Shown piece after piece: positions 1 to 5,494 of a stretch of DNA of 5,495 nt (its first letter is position 1; each line of letters opens with the position of its first letter). Below the pieces are notes generated by a model, which did not search any database, had not been told where the DNA came from, and saw nothing but the letters and a program-made list of their open reading frames with translations. A program made the translations under genes and the position numbers. Source of the DNA: an uncultured Lachnospiraceae bacterium (GTDB lineage: Bacteria > Bacillota > Clostridia > Lachnospirales > Lachnospiraceae); NCBI GenBank assembly GCA_910576815.1, contig CAJTKA010000062.1, positions 1 through 5,495 on the forward strand, given 5' to 3'.

Positions 1-21
1 TCATTATATAAGTTTCTTCGG

Positions 22-1647
22 ATGGATAAAATCCACCCCATTATTCAGCGCTTACTAAAAATCTGGCCGCATGAGTTTGAAAAGAAAGATCATATAAATG
101 CTGGCGAAAGATTTCTTTTGAAAAATGCGCTTCGAAATTTAAAATCCGGTAGTTTTGCGGTGGGAATCGATCCGGTTGGTTTTTGCACGGATAAAGTACA
201 TATGGGAATGTATATCAGTCCCAATGAGGGCCTGATAACTTTTTCGATTGTGCAAGGAAATATAGAGTCTTTAGATGTGCAGGGTTATATTAAATTCGGA
301 GAGATGATAGAACAGGCTATATATAACAGGCTTATTAACTCTAGGGCGCTCATTGCGAGGAGTAATGATAAGAAGATTTTAAAGTTCCCGTATAAACATA
401 TTTTTATATTTCCTGATGAAGCTGTTCCAGTAACTACCTGTGATGATGATACATTGTTACAGTTTTCACCGTTCGCGGCAGTGCGGTTTTTTATTCCAAT
501 ATCGGCAAAGAACAGACCAAAGTTCGTGAAGGATCTGCATCTTTTTGACAACATACGAATGCCCTATGATACGCAGTTTAAGACGATTAGCGATGAAGAA
601 GATCTGGCAATTTTCGAAAGGCTGGCTCCTGAGTATACGGTTGTCCTAAAAGAAAAAGATCGTGTCGAAATTCCGGAGACAACGGCTGACATTCCGGTGG
701 AAAGTGAAGAAATAAATGGAAAGGAAGTAGAGTACAGGACATTTTATCTGGATGACTATCAGGTGTCTCAGATCAACGAGATGGGGCGTGGGCATAGAGT
801 TATGCTGGCTAATGCCGGAGCAGGGAAGAGCGTACTTCTACTTTCCAAAGCCTTTAAATATACCAGTATGTACAAGGATAAGAATATACTGCTGACCTGC
901 TATAACAATAACTTGGCGGATAACGTGGGGAAGGTGGAACGGACGTCCAAAGATTTGTTGGACAAGACAAAGGAGAATGAGAGGCGGCTTGCCGAGTTGA
1001 AGGAAATCAACGGCGAGGTTTCCCGATCTATGGTTACCACAACGGATGTGGCGAAGAAACTGTCGAAGGCGGTGGAACAGATCGGCATGACGTTAAATTT
1101 GATCAATGATATTTCGGATTCTACAAATCTTCTGGCTTTGAACGCTTCTATCGAGGCGGTAAGAGCGGGAGAGGCGGGAAAAGGATTTGCTGTGGTTGCG
1201 CAGGAGGTCGGCAATCTGGCGAACAGCACACAGGAATCTCTGGAAGAGGTATCGAAGGTGATCGAGGCGGTACAGAATAATGTGCGGGAGATTACCATGT
1301 ATGTCAATGACAATTCTCAGAAGCTTGAGAGGCAGAACGAGTACTTTTCTCATGTATATACAGGCATACAGGATATGACACAGCTTCTCGATATCGCGAC
1401 GGATGCGGTGAACGCTATGGGAGAGGCGCACGATAAACAGGCGACGGTGATACAGAACACCGTGTCCATCAATAAGGAAATTGCGGACGACATCAGCCAT
1501 GAGAATAGCCAGTTTCATTCCATCAATGGTATGGTGGCGAGCAATGTGAATGATATCGCAGAAATTTCCAACCAAATCAATACCATTAATGGAATGGTGG
1601 ATCAGATCAATAATCTTTTAGGGCACTCTAAGATGTCTTATGCGTGA
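22..1647 (+). CDS. Chimeric ORF: truncated SF1 helicase N-terminus fused in frame to truncated MCP signalling domain
   Basis: Residues 1 to about 301 look like the front of a UvrD/Rep-type superfamily I helicase. An N-terminal block around GERFLLKNAL (residues 28-37) may be NERD-like. A Q motif (DDYQ, Q247), a Walker A (ANAGAGKS, 263-270) and motif Ia (ILLTCYNNNLA, 289-299) follow. Walker B and motifs III-VI are absent, so no working helicase is expected. From about residue 302 the protein is a methyl-accepting chemotaxis signalling domain, with the hairpin tip at 369-400 (NLLALNASIEA, then EAGKGFAVVAQEV), which in MCPs contacts CheA and CheW. No sensor, transmembrane helix or HAMP is present, nor a C-terminal NWETF-type pentapeptide. 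The start is uncertain: the frame stays open to the left window edge and no Shine-Dalgarno precedes ATG 22. The 3' end overlaps the convergent permease gene by 20 bases. The open frame is clear; a functional protein is doubtful, and an assembly chimera is possible. Confidence 0.75.
   Translation: MDKIHPIIQRLLKIWPHEFEKKDHINAGERFLLKNALRNLKSGSFAVGIDPVGFCTDKVHMGMYISPNEGLITFSIVQGNIESLDVQGYIKFGEMIEQAIYNRLINSRALIARSNDKKILKFPYKHIFIFPDEAVPVTTCDDDTLLQFSPFAAVRFFIPISAKNRPKFVKDLHLFDNIRMPYDTQFKTISDEEDLAIFERLAPEYTVVLKEKDRVEIPETTADIPVESEEINGKEVEYRTFYLDDYQVSQINEMGRGHRVMLANAGAGKSVLLLSKAFKYTSMYKDKNILLTCYNNNLADNVGKVERTSKDLLDKTKENERRLAELKEINGEVSRSMVTTTDVAKKLSKAVEQIGMTLNLINDISDSTNLLALNASIEAVRAGEAGKGFAVVAQEVGNLANSTQESLEEVSKVIEAVQNNVREITMYVNDNSQKLERQNEYFSHVYTGIQDMTQLLDIATDAVNAMGEAHDKQATVIQNTVSINKEIADDISHENSQFHSINGMVASNVNDIAEISNQINTINGMVDQINNLLGHSKMSYA
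905..935 (+). other. Fusion junction between helicase-like and MCP-like sequence
   Basis: Helicase-like sequence is recognisable up to the NNNLADN residues (295-301), and MCP-like coiled coil is recognisable from VGKVERTSKDLL (302-313). The junction therefore falls within about 30 bases here. No insertion-sequence end, target duplication or recombinase site is visible. Composition changes across it: by hand count G+C is 22/60 at 61-120 and 14/60 at 361-420, but 34/60 at 1141-1200. The exact breakpoint needs alignment to intact homologues of both families. Confidence 0.6.
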
Positions 1648-2881
1648 TGTAGGAATACACCGTCAGCCCCGCAAACAGCGGAATCTCGACCACATACGCA
1701 CCGATCATCACGTGGGGCAGCCAGATCGCAATGTTTCCAATATTCCAGAAATCAAAATCAGAGGCGGCATAGAGGATGCCGGTCTGCAGGCTGAGCGCCC
1801 CGGCAGGCAGGATGCTGTAGATCCAGATGCCGATATGTTCGGGCAGTGCCATGTATATGATGATTGGCAGGATACAGAACAAAAGTGCCGAAGATAAGCA
1901 CACCGTCATGTTTTTGAGTTTAGAGGAGAGAAACAAAGTCAGGCTGACTGTGGCCAGCAGGCAAAGAAGTCCTGCTGCGGCGACAAAGAGTTGCAGCTGT
2001 CCGATATCCATAGCCGGCAGGCTGATAATGGAATACAGGATCTGCATGGAGCTTTTTGTGCATTCCCAACCGTAGAGGCTGTTCGATGCCAGAAGGTAGA
2101 GGGCGGCACTGAGACTGTAAGCGATTCCGCAGATGAGAAAAGCGGACAAAATCTTGATGCAGGCAAACTTTGTCTTTCCGAATTTGGTACAGCGGTAGAT
2201 ATCGTCCGCCCCGGTCTGGTAGTCGGAAGTAAAGACGGGCGCGGCGATGACGGTGCAAAGAAGCAGGATCAGATAAGCGAGGAGCGTCTGATATTCCATG
2301 GCTTCTGTGCTGTATCCAGGGTAAAATACGTAGGGTGCATCAACTTGACTGAATGAGTCAATAGCGACCTGCTGTGCTGCGGGATGATCCTTTTGCTCCT
2401 GCTTCATCAAGGAAACGATGCGTGCGTCGCATAAGTCGTAATAGTTGTCCACTTTTTCCGGGTCGATATCCGAAATGGCCGGCGCGAGGCCGGTATCCGG
2501 ATCGGCAAAGATTTCCCGAATGCCGCGTAAAAGCGGAGCATAGGGCAGGATCTCGGTGTCGTAAACGCCGTCAGGCAGATCGTAGGTGGTCTCTGCACCG
2601 TATTTTTGCAGGCAGGCCTGATAGGTTTCCACGGCCTGCCGTGCCATTTCGGGTGTGACCGTCCCCGTGACAACTGTCTGCAGCTTCTTTTTATAAGAAA
2701 TACCCTGCAGCCCTTCCAACTCTGTGATGTTTCCCTGTGCGTCCGTGTAGGTGCAGCCGCTGGAGGGAAAGGTGATGGGCAGGTATGCCATCAAGAGGGT
2801 CAACAGCAGGGCGGCGGACAGTAAGATGACCGTCAGCCTGGCTTTGAGGATTCGTTTTATTTCTACTTTAAGTAAGCGCAT
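1628..2881 (-). CDS. ABC-2 type transporter permease subunit
   Basis: This 417-residue protein is the likely membrane-spanning subunit of an ABC exporter powered by the ATPase encoded just upstream. It has a basic N-terminus (MRLLKVEIKRILKAR), a first helix at about 14-35, and a predicted outward-facing region of about 160 residues (36-197). Five more hydrophobic segments follow, near 198-217, 242-266, 293-318, 325-345 and 388-410. The stretch after helix 2 (FTSDYQTGADDIYRCTKFGKTKFACIK, given in part: SDYQTGADD at 219-227 and the basic run after it) is the cytoplasmic loop pattern common in ABC-2 permeases, which I take to contact the ATPase. The ATG at 2881 is supported by AGAAAGG (minus strand, 2891-2897) nine bases upstream. 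The gene follows the ATPase stop by 22 bases. Its TAG stop (1628-1630) lies inside the convergent MCP frame and no terminator is visible beyond it. The substrate is unknown. Confidence 0.88.
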   Translation of the reverse strand: MRLLKVEIKRILKARLTVILLSAALLLTLLMAYLPITFPSSGCTYTDAQGNITELEGLQGISYKKKLQTVVTGTVTPEMARQAVETYQACLQKYGAETTYDLPDGVYDTEILPYAPLLRGIREIFADPDTGLAPAISDIDPEKVDNYYDLCDARIVSLMKQEQKDHPAAQQVAIDSFSQVDAPYVFYPGYSTEAMEYQTLLAYLILLLCTVIAAPVFTSDYQTGADDIYRCTKFGKTKFACIKILSAFLICGIAYSLSAALYLLASNSLYGWECTKSSMQILYSIISLPAMDIGQLQLFVAAAGLLCLLATVSLTLFLSSKLKNMTVCLSSALLFCILPIIIYMALPEHIGIWIYSILPAGALSLQTGILYAASDFDFWNIGNIAIWLPHVMIGAYVVEIPLFAGLTVYSYITHKTS

Positions 2882-2903
2882 CGTGATTTTCCTTTCTTAT
2901 TTG

Positions 2904-3791
2904 TTATTCGTGTGACTGCAAAACGCCTTCCTGTGGGAATAGCCATAAATATAAGTCTTCCAAACAGGGTGCCGCAGGCTCGGAGTCTTTGCCGTAGGGT
3001 TCCTTTGCCAGATAGCGGACAAAGATGCGGCCGCTTTCCTCGTTGCGGATGTTCACGATCTGGAGCTGTCGTTCATAGGCAGGCAGATGGTTCATCGGGA
3101 TCGTTTCGGTCCATACCTTTCCTGCCACCAGATCTACCAGTTCCTCGGTCGTTCCCTTTGCCAGAAGTTCCCCGTTTTTCATGACGGCGTTTTGTGTGGC
3201 GATGTATTCGATATCGGAAACGATGTGTGTGGAAATCAGCACAATGCGGTCATGGGCAAACTCGGAGAGCAGGTTGCGGAAACGGACTCTCTCTCCAGGA
3301 TCAAGGCCGCTGGTAGGCTCATCCAGAATCAAGATTTCGGGTTCGTTTAAGAGTGCCTGTGCGATGCCGACTCGCCGTTTCATGCCGCCTGATAACTTGC
3401 TGATTTTTTTGTTCTTGACGTGGGATAAGGTCATCTGTTCCAGCAGTTCGCCAATTTTGTGTTTACTGTCTCTGTCGGAAAGTCCTTTCAATACCGCTAC
3501 ATATTCCAGATAGTCCTTGACGGTAAACTCGGGGTAAAAGCCAAATTCCTGAGGCAGATAGCCGAACACGTCGCGGTAGCTTCCTTTCAGCTCGTGAATG
3601 GGAATGCCGTCGTAGCAGATTTCTCCGGCAGTCGGTTTCATAATGCCGGCAATCATCCGCATCAGCGTCGTTTTGCCGGCCCCGTTCGCACCCAAAAGGC
3701 CCCACACGCCGGGGGTGATCTGCAAAGAAACGTCGTTTACGGCCGTCATGTCCTTGAATCGTTTGGTCAGATGTTGCGTGGTCAATTCCAT
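2904..3791 (-). CDS. ABC transporter ATP-binding protein (ABC-2/CcmA type)
   Basis: This 295-residue protein is a complete ABC nucleotide-binding subunit. It has Walker A (GANGAGKTT, 34-42), a Q-loop (YLPQ, Q81), the ABC signature (LSGGMKRR, 133-140), Walker B with catalytic glutamate (LILDEP, 154-159, E158), a D-loop (SGLD, 161-164) and an H-loop histidine (STH, H189). After the core, about 100 residues form the accessory tail typical of ABC-2 drug or lantibiotic exporter ATPases, ending in a LEDLYLWLF-like motif near 276-284. It should work as a dimer on the cytoplasmic face with the permease encoded 22 bases downstream. Start ATG at 3791 is set by AGGAG (3798-3802) six bases upstream. It follows the membrane-protein stop by 45 bases and is very probably co-transcribed. 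All catalytic motifs are intact. The substrate is not identifiable. Confidence 0.95.
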   Translation of the reverse strand: MELTTQHLTKRFKDMTAVNDVSLQITPGVWGLLGANGAGKTTLMRMIAGIMKPTAGEICYDGIPIHELKGSYRDVFGYLPQEFGFYPEFTVKDYLEYVAVLKGLSDRDSKHKIGELLEQMTLSHVKNKKISKLSGGMKRRVGIAQALLNEPEILILDEPTSGLDPGERVRFRNLLSEFAHDRIVLISTHIVSDIEYIATQNAVMKNGELLAKGTTEELVDLVAGKVWTETIPMNHLPAYERQLQIVNIRNEESGRIFVRYLAKEPYGKDSEPAAPCLEDLYLWLFPQEGVLQSHE

Positions 3792-3836
3792 TGTGATCTC
3801 CTATCTGAGCGCATGAACGCTCTGGTTTATTCTATT

Positions 3837-4637
3837 TCAGCCAAGCTGCATCTCCGCATAGGAAGATTTGTTTATCAGGTAACGAAGCTGCCGTACGCAA
3901 AATAAGAAAGGCAGAGCGCACAGGATGGCCCGTATCGCAGTCGGGGACGGCCGGTACAAAAACGTATCCTGCCAGGGCACGATGCCAAATGCCACAGTCA
4001 GCAAGGCACAGTACAGCAGGCTGCCGACAAAGAATCGTCTTGGTGGGAAATGTCCCAGCATATAAAGGCTGCCGCAGCCTGCCAGCAGAAAGGGAAAGCA
4101 GAGGCAGAAGACGGTGCTGTCCGTGGGCAGAGCCGTTTTTATGACAGTGGCAAGAAAAACGCCTGTTAACAGGCAAATGTCCCCGATGCCGATGATGAAA
4201 AGCCTTGATAAAAGCAGCTTTACACCGGAAAAGCGCGTTGCTGCTTCCACATCCTGCATCCGATAGCGGACGCTGCGGTAGAGCAGGGGGAGGGCCGCCA
4301 TAAAGATCAGGACCGACAGGCAGGCCAACAGCTTGATCAATTGATGAGGCATGAAAGGAGAATCGAAAAAACGGGAGAGCAGGATGCTTATGATAAGCAG
4401 CAGCATACTCTGTACGGCCCATAATTTCCAAGCGATAAATCGGATCTGCTTTCTTAAAAAGCAAAGATAGGTAATGCGAGTCCGCTCTTTGCGCAGGCAG
4501 GCCTCTCTTTTGGACAACAGGATCGTGGCTTGTATATGCGCGTCATTGGCAGGAGCAGGCATCTGATGTAACGCCTGTTTTAGTTCCTGCTCCAAGTTAG
4601 CTTTGTTCTGATAGAAATGCCTATTTAAGAGGTTCAT
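3837..4637 (-). CDS. Multi-pass membrane protein, putative anti-sigma factor or sensor
   Basis: This 266-residue protein has about 70 hydrophilic N-terminal residues rich in charge (for example EQELKQALHQ at 16-25), then six hydrophobic segments near 72-91, 100-120, 140-166, 175-194, 202-221 and 233-250. No signal peptide or enzyme motif is visible. A connecting segment MQDVEAATRFSG (127-138) before helix 3 looks amphipathic. ATG 4637 overlaps the sigma-factor stop by 17 bases and has AAGGAGG (4649-4655) eleven bases upstream, inside the sigma coding sequence, so translation is probably coupled. Membrane proteins co-encoded with ECF sigma factors often restrain them. That role, with the N-terminal region facing the cytoplasm, is inferred from context only. 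It lacks a recognisable zinc-binding anti-sigma HxxxCxxC motif. It could instead be an extra transporter component. Confidence 0.85.
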   Translation of the reverse strand: MNLLNRHFYQNKANLEQELKQALHQMPAPANDAHIQATILLSKREACLRKERTRITYLCFLRKQIRFIAWKLWAVQSMLLLIISILLSRFFDSPFMPHQLIKLLACLSVLIFMAALPLLYRSVRYRMQDVEAATRFSGVKLLLSRLFIIGIGDICLLTGVFLATVIKTALPTDSTVFCLCFPFLLAGCGSLYMLGHFPPRRFFVGSLLYCALLTVAFGIVPWQDTFLYRPSPTAIRAILCALPFLFCVRQLRYLINKSSYAEMQLG

Positions 4638-5247
4638 TTTCGTGGCAGCCTCCTTCCTTATGTTTTTCTTTGTTGTTTCTGTGGCTAATGTTTGACGCTT
4701 CTTTCCGCGAATCAGGTTTTGTTTGCGGAAAGCTAAGTTCTGTTCGCAGCCTTTTTAGGGCCGCGCGCAGTCTGGTCTGCACCGTGCGTAGCGGCAGATT
4801 TACGACTTCGGCGATCTCGCGCAGGGTCAGATCCTGGCCGAACCGCAGAAGGACGATCTCCTGCTGGGGCAGTGGCAGACTGTCCACGAGCTGCCGCAGT
4901 GCCATATCGGATTGAATGGCTTCAAAAGCCGGCTCTAAGTAGGGCGGATCGACCTTTGCCTCCTCCAAAGAAAGCTCGGGATATCGGTATTTCCGCTTCA
5001 TATCGATGCAGGTATTGGCGGCGATTCGGTAGAGAAAGGGCTTGAATTTTCCCTTGTGTGTATAGCGGTCAAAATACCGTATCGCTTTTAAAAAGGTCTC
5101 CTGCACCGCATCTTCGGCAAGAGAGCGGTTGGGAGCGTGCCAGAGACAGTAGCGCAGAATGTCCGCATAAAACAGTTGAATCAGCTCGTCTGCGGCACTT
5201 GGGTCTCCCTGCTCCATTCTTTTTAATAATTCATCTTCGCGCGTCAA
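4621..5247 (-). CDS. ECF-family RNA polymerase sigma factor (sigma-70), TTG start
   Basis: With the TTG start at 5247 the product is 208 residues, normal for an ECF sigma factor. Region 2 spans about 15-90, with AEDAVQETFLKAI (44-56) and FKPFLYRIAANTCIDMKRK (68-86), the core-RNA-polymerase and -10 binding part. A linker at about 90-115 leads to region 4 at about 117-171, whose helix-turn-helix (LTLREIAEVVNLPLRTVQTR, 140-159) recognises the -35 element. The last ~37 residues form a charged tail. The frame runs on upstream to a GTG at 5460, but that start and the ATG at 5430 lie inside the tRNA gene. TTG 5247 has GGGAGG seven bases upstream and gives the family-like beginning TREDELLKRMEQGD. 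The sigma factor heads the operon and probably controls it. A start inside a frameshifted leader is the main alternative. Confidence 0.9.
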   Translation of the reverse strand: MTREDELLKRMEQGDPSAADELIQLFYADILRYCLWHAPNRSLAEDAVQETFLKAIRYFDRYTHKGKFKPFLYRIAANTCIDMKRKYRYPELSLEEAKVDPPYLEPAFEAIQSDMALRQLVDSLPLPQQEIVLLRFGQDLTLREIAEVVNLPLRTVQTRLRAALKRLRTELSFPQTKPDSRKEASNISHRNNKEKHKEGGCHENEPLK

Positions 5248-5279
5248 GATGGTTCCTCCCGGAGGCTTGCCTTCATCAT
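5244..5279 (-). CDS. Possible 11-codon leader ORF overlapping the sigma start (TTGA)
   Basis: On the minus strand ATG-ATG at 5279 opens a frame coding for MMKASLREEPS and stopping at TGA 5244-5246. The last T of its final sense codon plus the stop form TTGA with the sigma TTG, a four-base overlap of the kind used in translational coupling. GGAGG (5285-5289) lies five bases before the first ATG and eight before the second. The ORF runs across the palindrome that contains the sigma Shine-Dalgarno site, so its translation could open that site. Alternatively, an indel may separate a true ATG start from the sigma frame, or the ORF may be chance. If transcription began just after the TATACT element at 5293-5298, the leader ribosome site would be lost. 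Confidence 0.35.
   Translation of the reverse strand: MMKASLREEPS
5255..5260 (-). promoter_or_regulatory. Shine-Dalgarno site deciding the sigma-factor TTG start
   Basis: On the minus strand GGGAGG lies seven bases before TTG 5245-5247. It is also one arm of a tight palindrome, CCTCC-G-GGAGG on the minus strand (5255-5265). The ribosome site could therefore be partly masked in the mRNA by at most a four-pair stem with a three-base loop. Confidence 0.75.
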
Positions 5280-5292
5280 CAGCCCCTCCATT

Positions 5293-5319
5293 AGTATATA
5301 ACGAAATCTCCTTTGCCAA
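5293..5319 (-). promoter_or_regulatory. Candidate sigma-operon promoter (TTGGCA-N15-TATACT)
   Basis: On the minus strand TTGGCA (5314-5319, 5/6 to consensus) and TATACT (5293-5298, 5/6) are separated by 15 bases, shorter than the preferred 17. The start point would be near 5286, which would cut into the leader-ORF ribosome site but leave the GGGAGG for TTG 5247. The 9+9 inverted repeat overlaps this promoter. No clear ECF-type GGAAC/CGT promoter pair was found. Confidence 0.35.
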
Positions 5320-5330
5320 ATGATTTCGTT
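5300..5330. repeat. Perfect 9-base inverted repeat with 13-base spacer (possible operator)
   Basis: AACGAAATC (5300-5308) and GATTTCGTT (5322-5330) are exact reverse complements around a 13-base spacer containing TTTGCCAAA. The arms lie at and just upstream of the candidate TATACT promoter. In RNA it would be an AU-rich nine-pair stem without a following U run, so it is not an intrinsic terminator. A DNA operator for a dimeric regulator is the simplest reading. No regulator other than the sigma factor is encoded in the window. Confidence 0.5.
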
Positions 5331-5343
5331 TGCCGAAAAAAAG

Positions 5344-5384
5344 TTTCCTTCTTATTTTTCGCTCTTTTTCCGATGTTTTCCCTT
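5344..5384 (+). promoter_or_regulatory. Pyrimidine/T-rich tract, possible UP element for the tRNA promoter
   Basis: All but five of these 41 plus-strand bases are C or T, with several T runs, and the tract ends directly at the -35 element of the tRNA promoter. A+T-rich tracts there can bind the RNA polymerase alpha subunits at stable-RNA promoters. On the minus strand the same stretch is purine-rich and would lie in a longer sigma-operon leader if transcription starts further upstream. Confidence 0.3.
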
Positions 5385-5411
5385 GCCAAACAGGTGCGAG
5401 TATGGTATCAT
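5383..5411 (+). promoter_or_regulatory. tRNA-Glu promoter (TTGCCA-N17-TATCAT)
   Basis: TTGCCA (5383-5388) and TATCAT (5406-5411) each match the sigma-A consensus at 5/6 and are spaced exactly 17 bases apart. Transcription would start near 5418, leaving about five leader bases before the mature tRNA. The -10 lies in the palindrome GGTAT-C-ATACC (5404-5414). Confidence 0.7.
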
Positions 5412-5436
5412 ACCTTCGTTGGGGCTCCATGGTCAA
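5407..5436 (-). promoter_or_regulatory. Candidate divergent promoter toward the sigma operon (TTGACC-N18-TATGAT)
   Basis: On the minus strand TTGACC (5431-5436, inside the tRNA D-arm) and TATGAT (5407-5412) are both 5/6 matches separated by 18 bases. The -10 is the other face of the tRNA promoter's symmetric -10. A transcript from near 5400 would carry the inverted repeat and the leader ORF ahead of the sigma gene. The -35 match comes from conserved tRNA sequence, so chance is a real alternative. Confidence 0.35.
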
Positions 5437-5494
5437 GCGGTTAAGACATCGCCCTTTCACGGCGGTAACACGGGTTCGATTCCCGTTGGAGTCA
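5423..5494 (+). tRNA. tRNA-Glu (anticodon TTC)
   Basis: The 72-base cloverleaf folds fully. The acceptor stem is GGCTCCA (5423-5429) with TGGAGTC (5487-5493), including one G-U pair. The D-stem is GTC/GAC (5432-5434, 5445-5447). The anticodon stem is TCGCC/GGCGG (5449-5453, 5461-5465) around the loop CTTTCAC, with anticodon TTC at 5456-5458. The T-arm is ACGGG/CCCGT (5470-5474, 5482-5486) with loop TTCGATT. The discriminator is A5494. The next and last base of the window is T rather than C, so the CCA end is not encoded. The gene is divergent from the sigma operon, and other tRNAs could follow beyond the window. Confidence 0.95.

Noticed and set aside
1093..1575. 160-codon minus-strand open frame opposite the MCP half
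   Set aside because: It is a shadow of the strongly motif-supported MCP coding frame and shows no ribosome site or recognisable family.
3807..3822. Small inverted repeat GAGCG-N6-CGCTC between the membrane gene and the ATPase gene
   Set aside because: The five-pair stem has no T run, so it is not a terminator and is too small to claim as regulatory.
3459..3905. 148-codon plus-strand frame opposite the ABC ATPase
   Set aside because: The opposite strand carries every ABC ATPase motif; this frame has no recognisable features.
3832..4464. 210-codon minus-strand frame overlapping the membrane gene
   Set aside because: It is an out-of-frame shadow. The 266-residue frame has the clear helices, ribosome site and operon overlap.
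5343..5348. GGAAAC (minus strand) as an ECF-type -35 for autoregulation
   Set aside because: The only nearby CG-containing -10 candidate (CGAAA) is about 14 bases away, shorter than usual ECF spacing, and the sigma group's consensus is unknown.
4621..5460. Sigma-factor frame begun at GTG 5460 or ATG 5430
   Set aside because: Both starts fall inside the tRNA-Glu gene, lack a ribosome site and add about 60-71 residues unlike the family. TTG 5247 has GGGAGG at good spacing and gives a normal ECF length.
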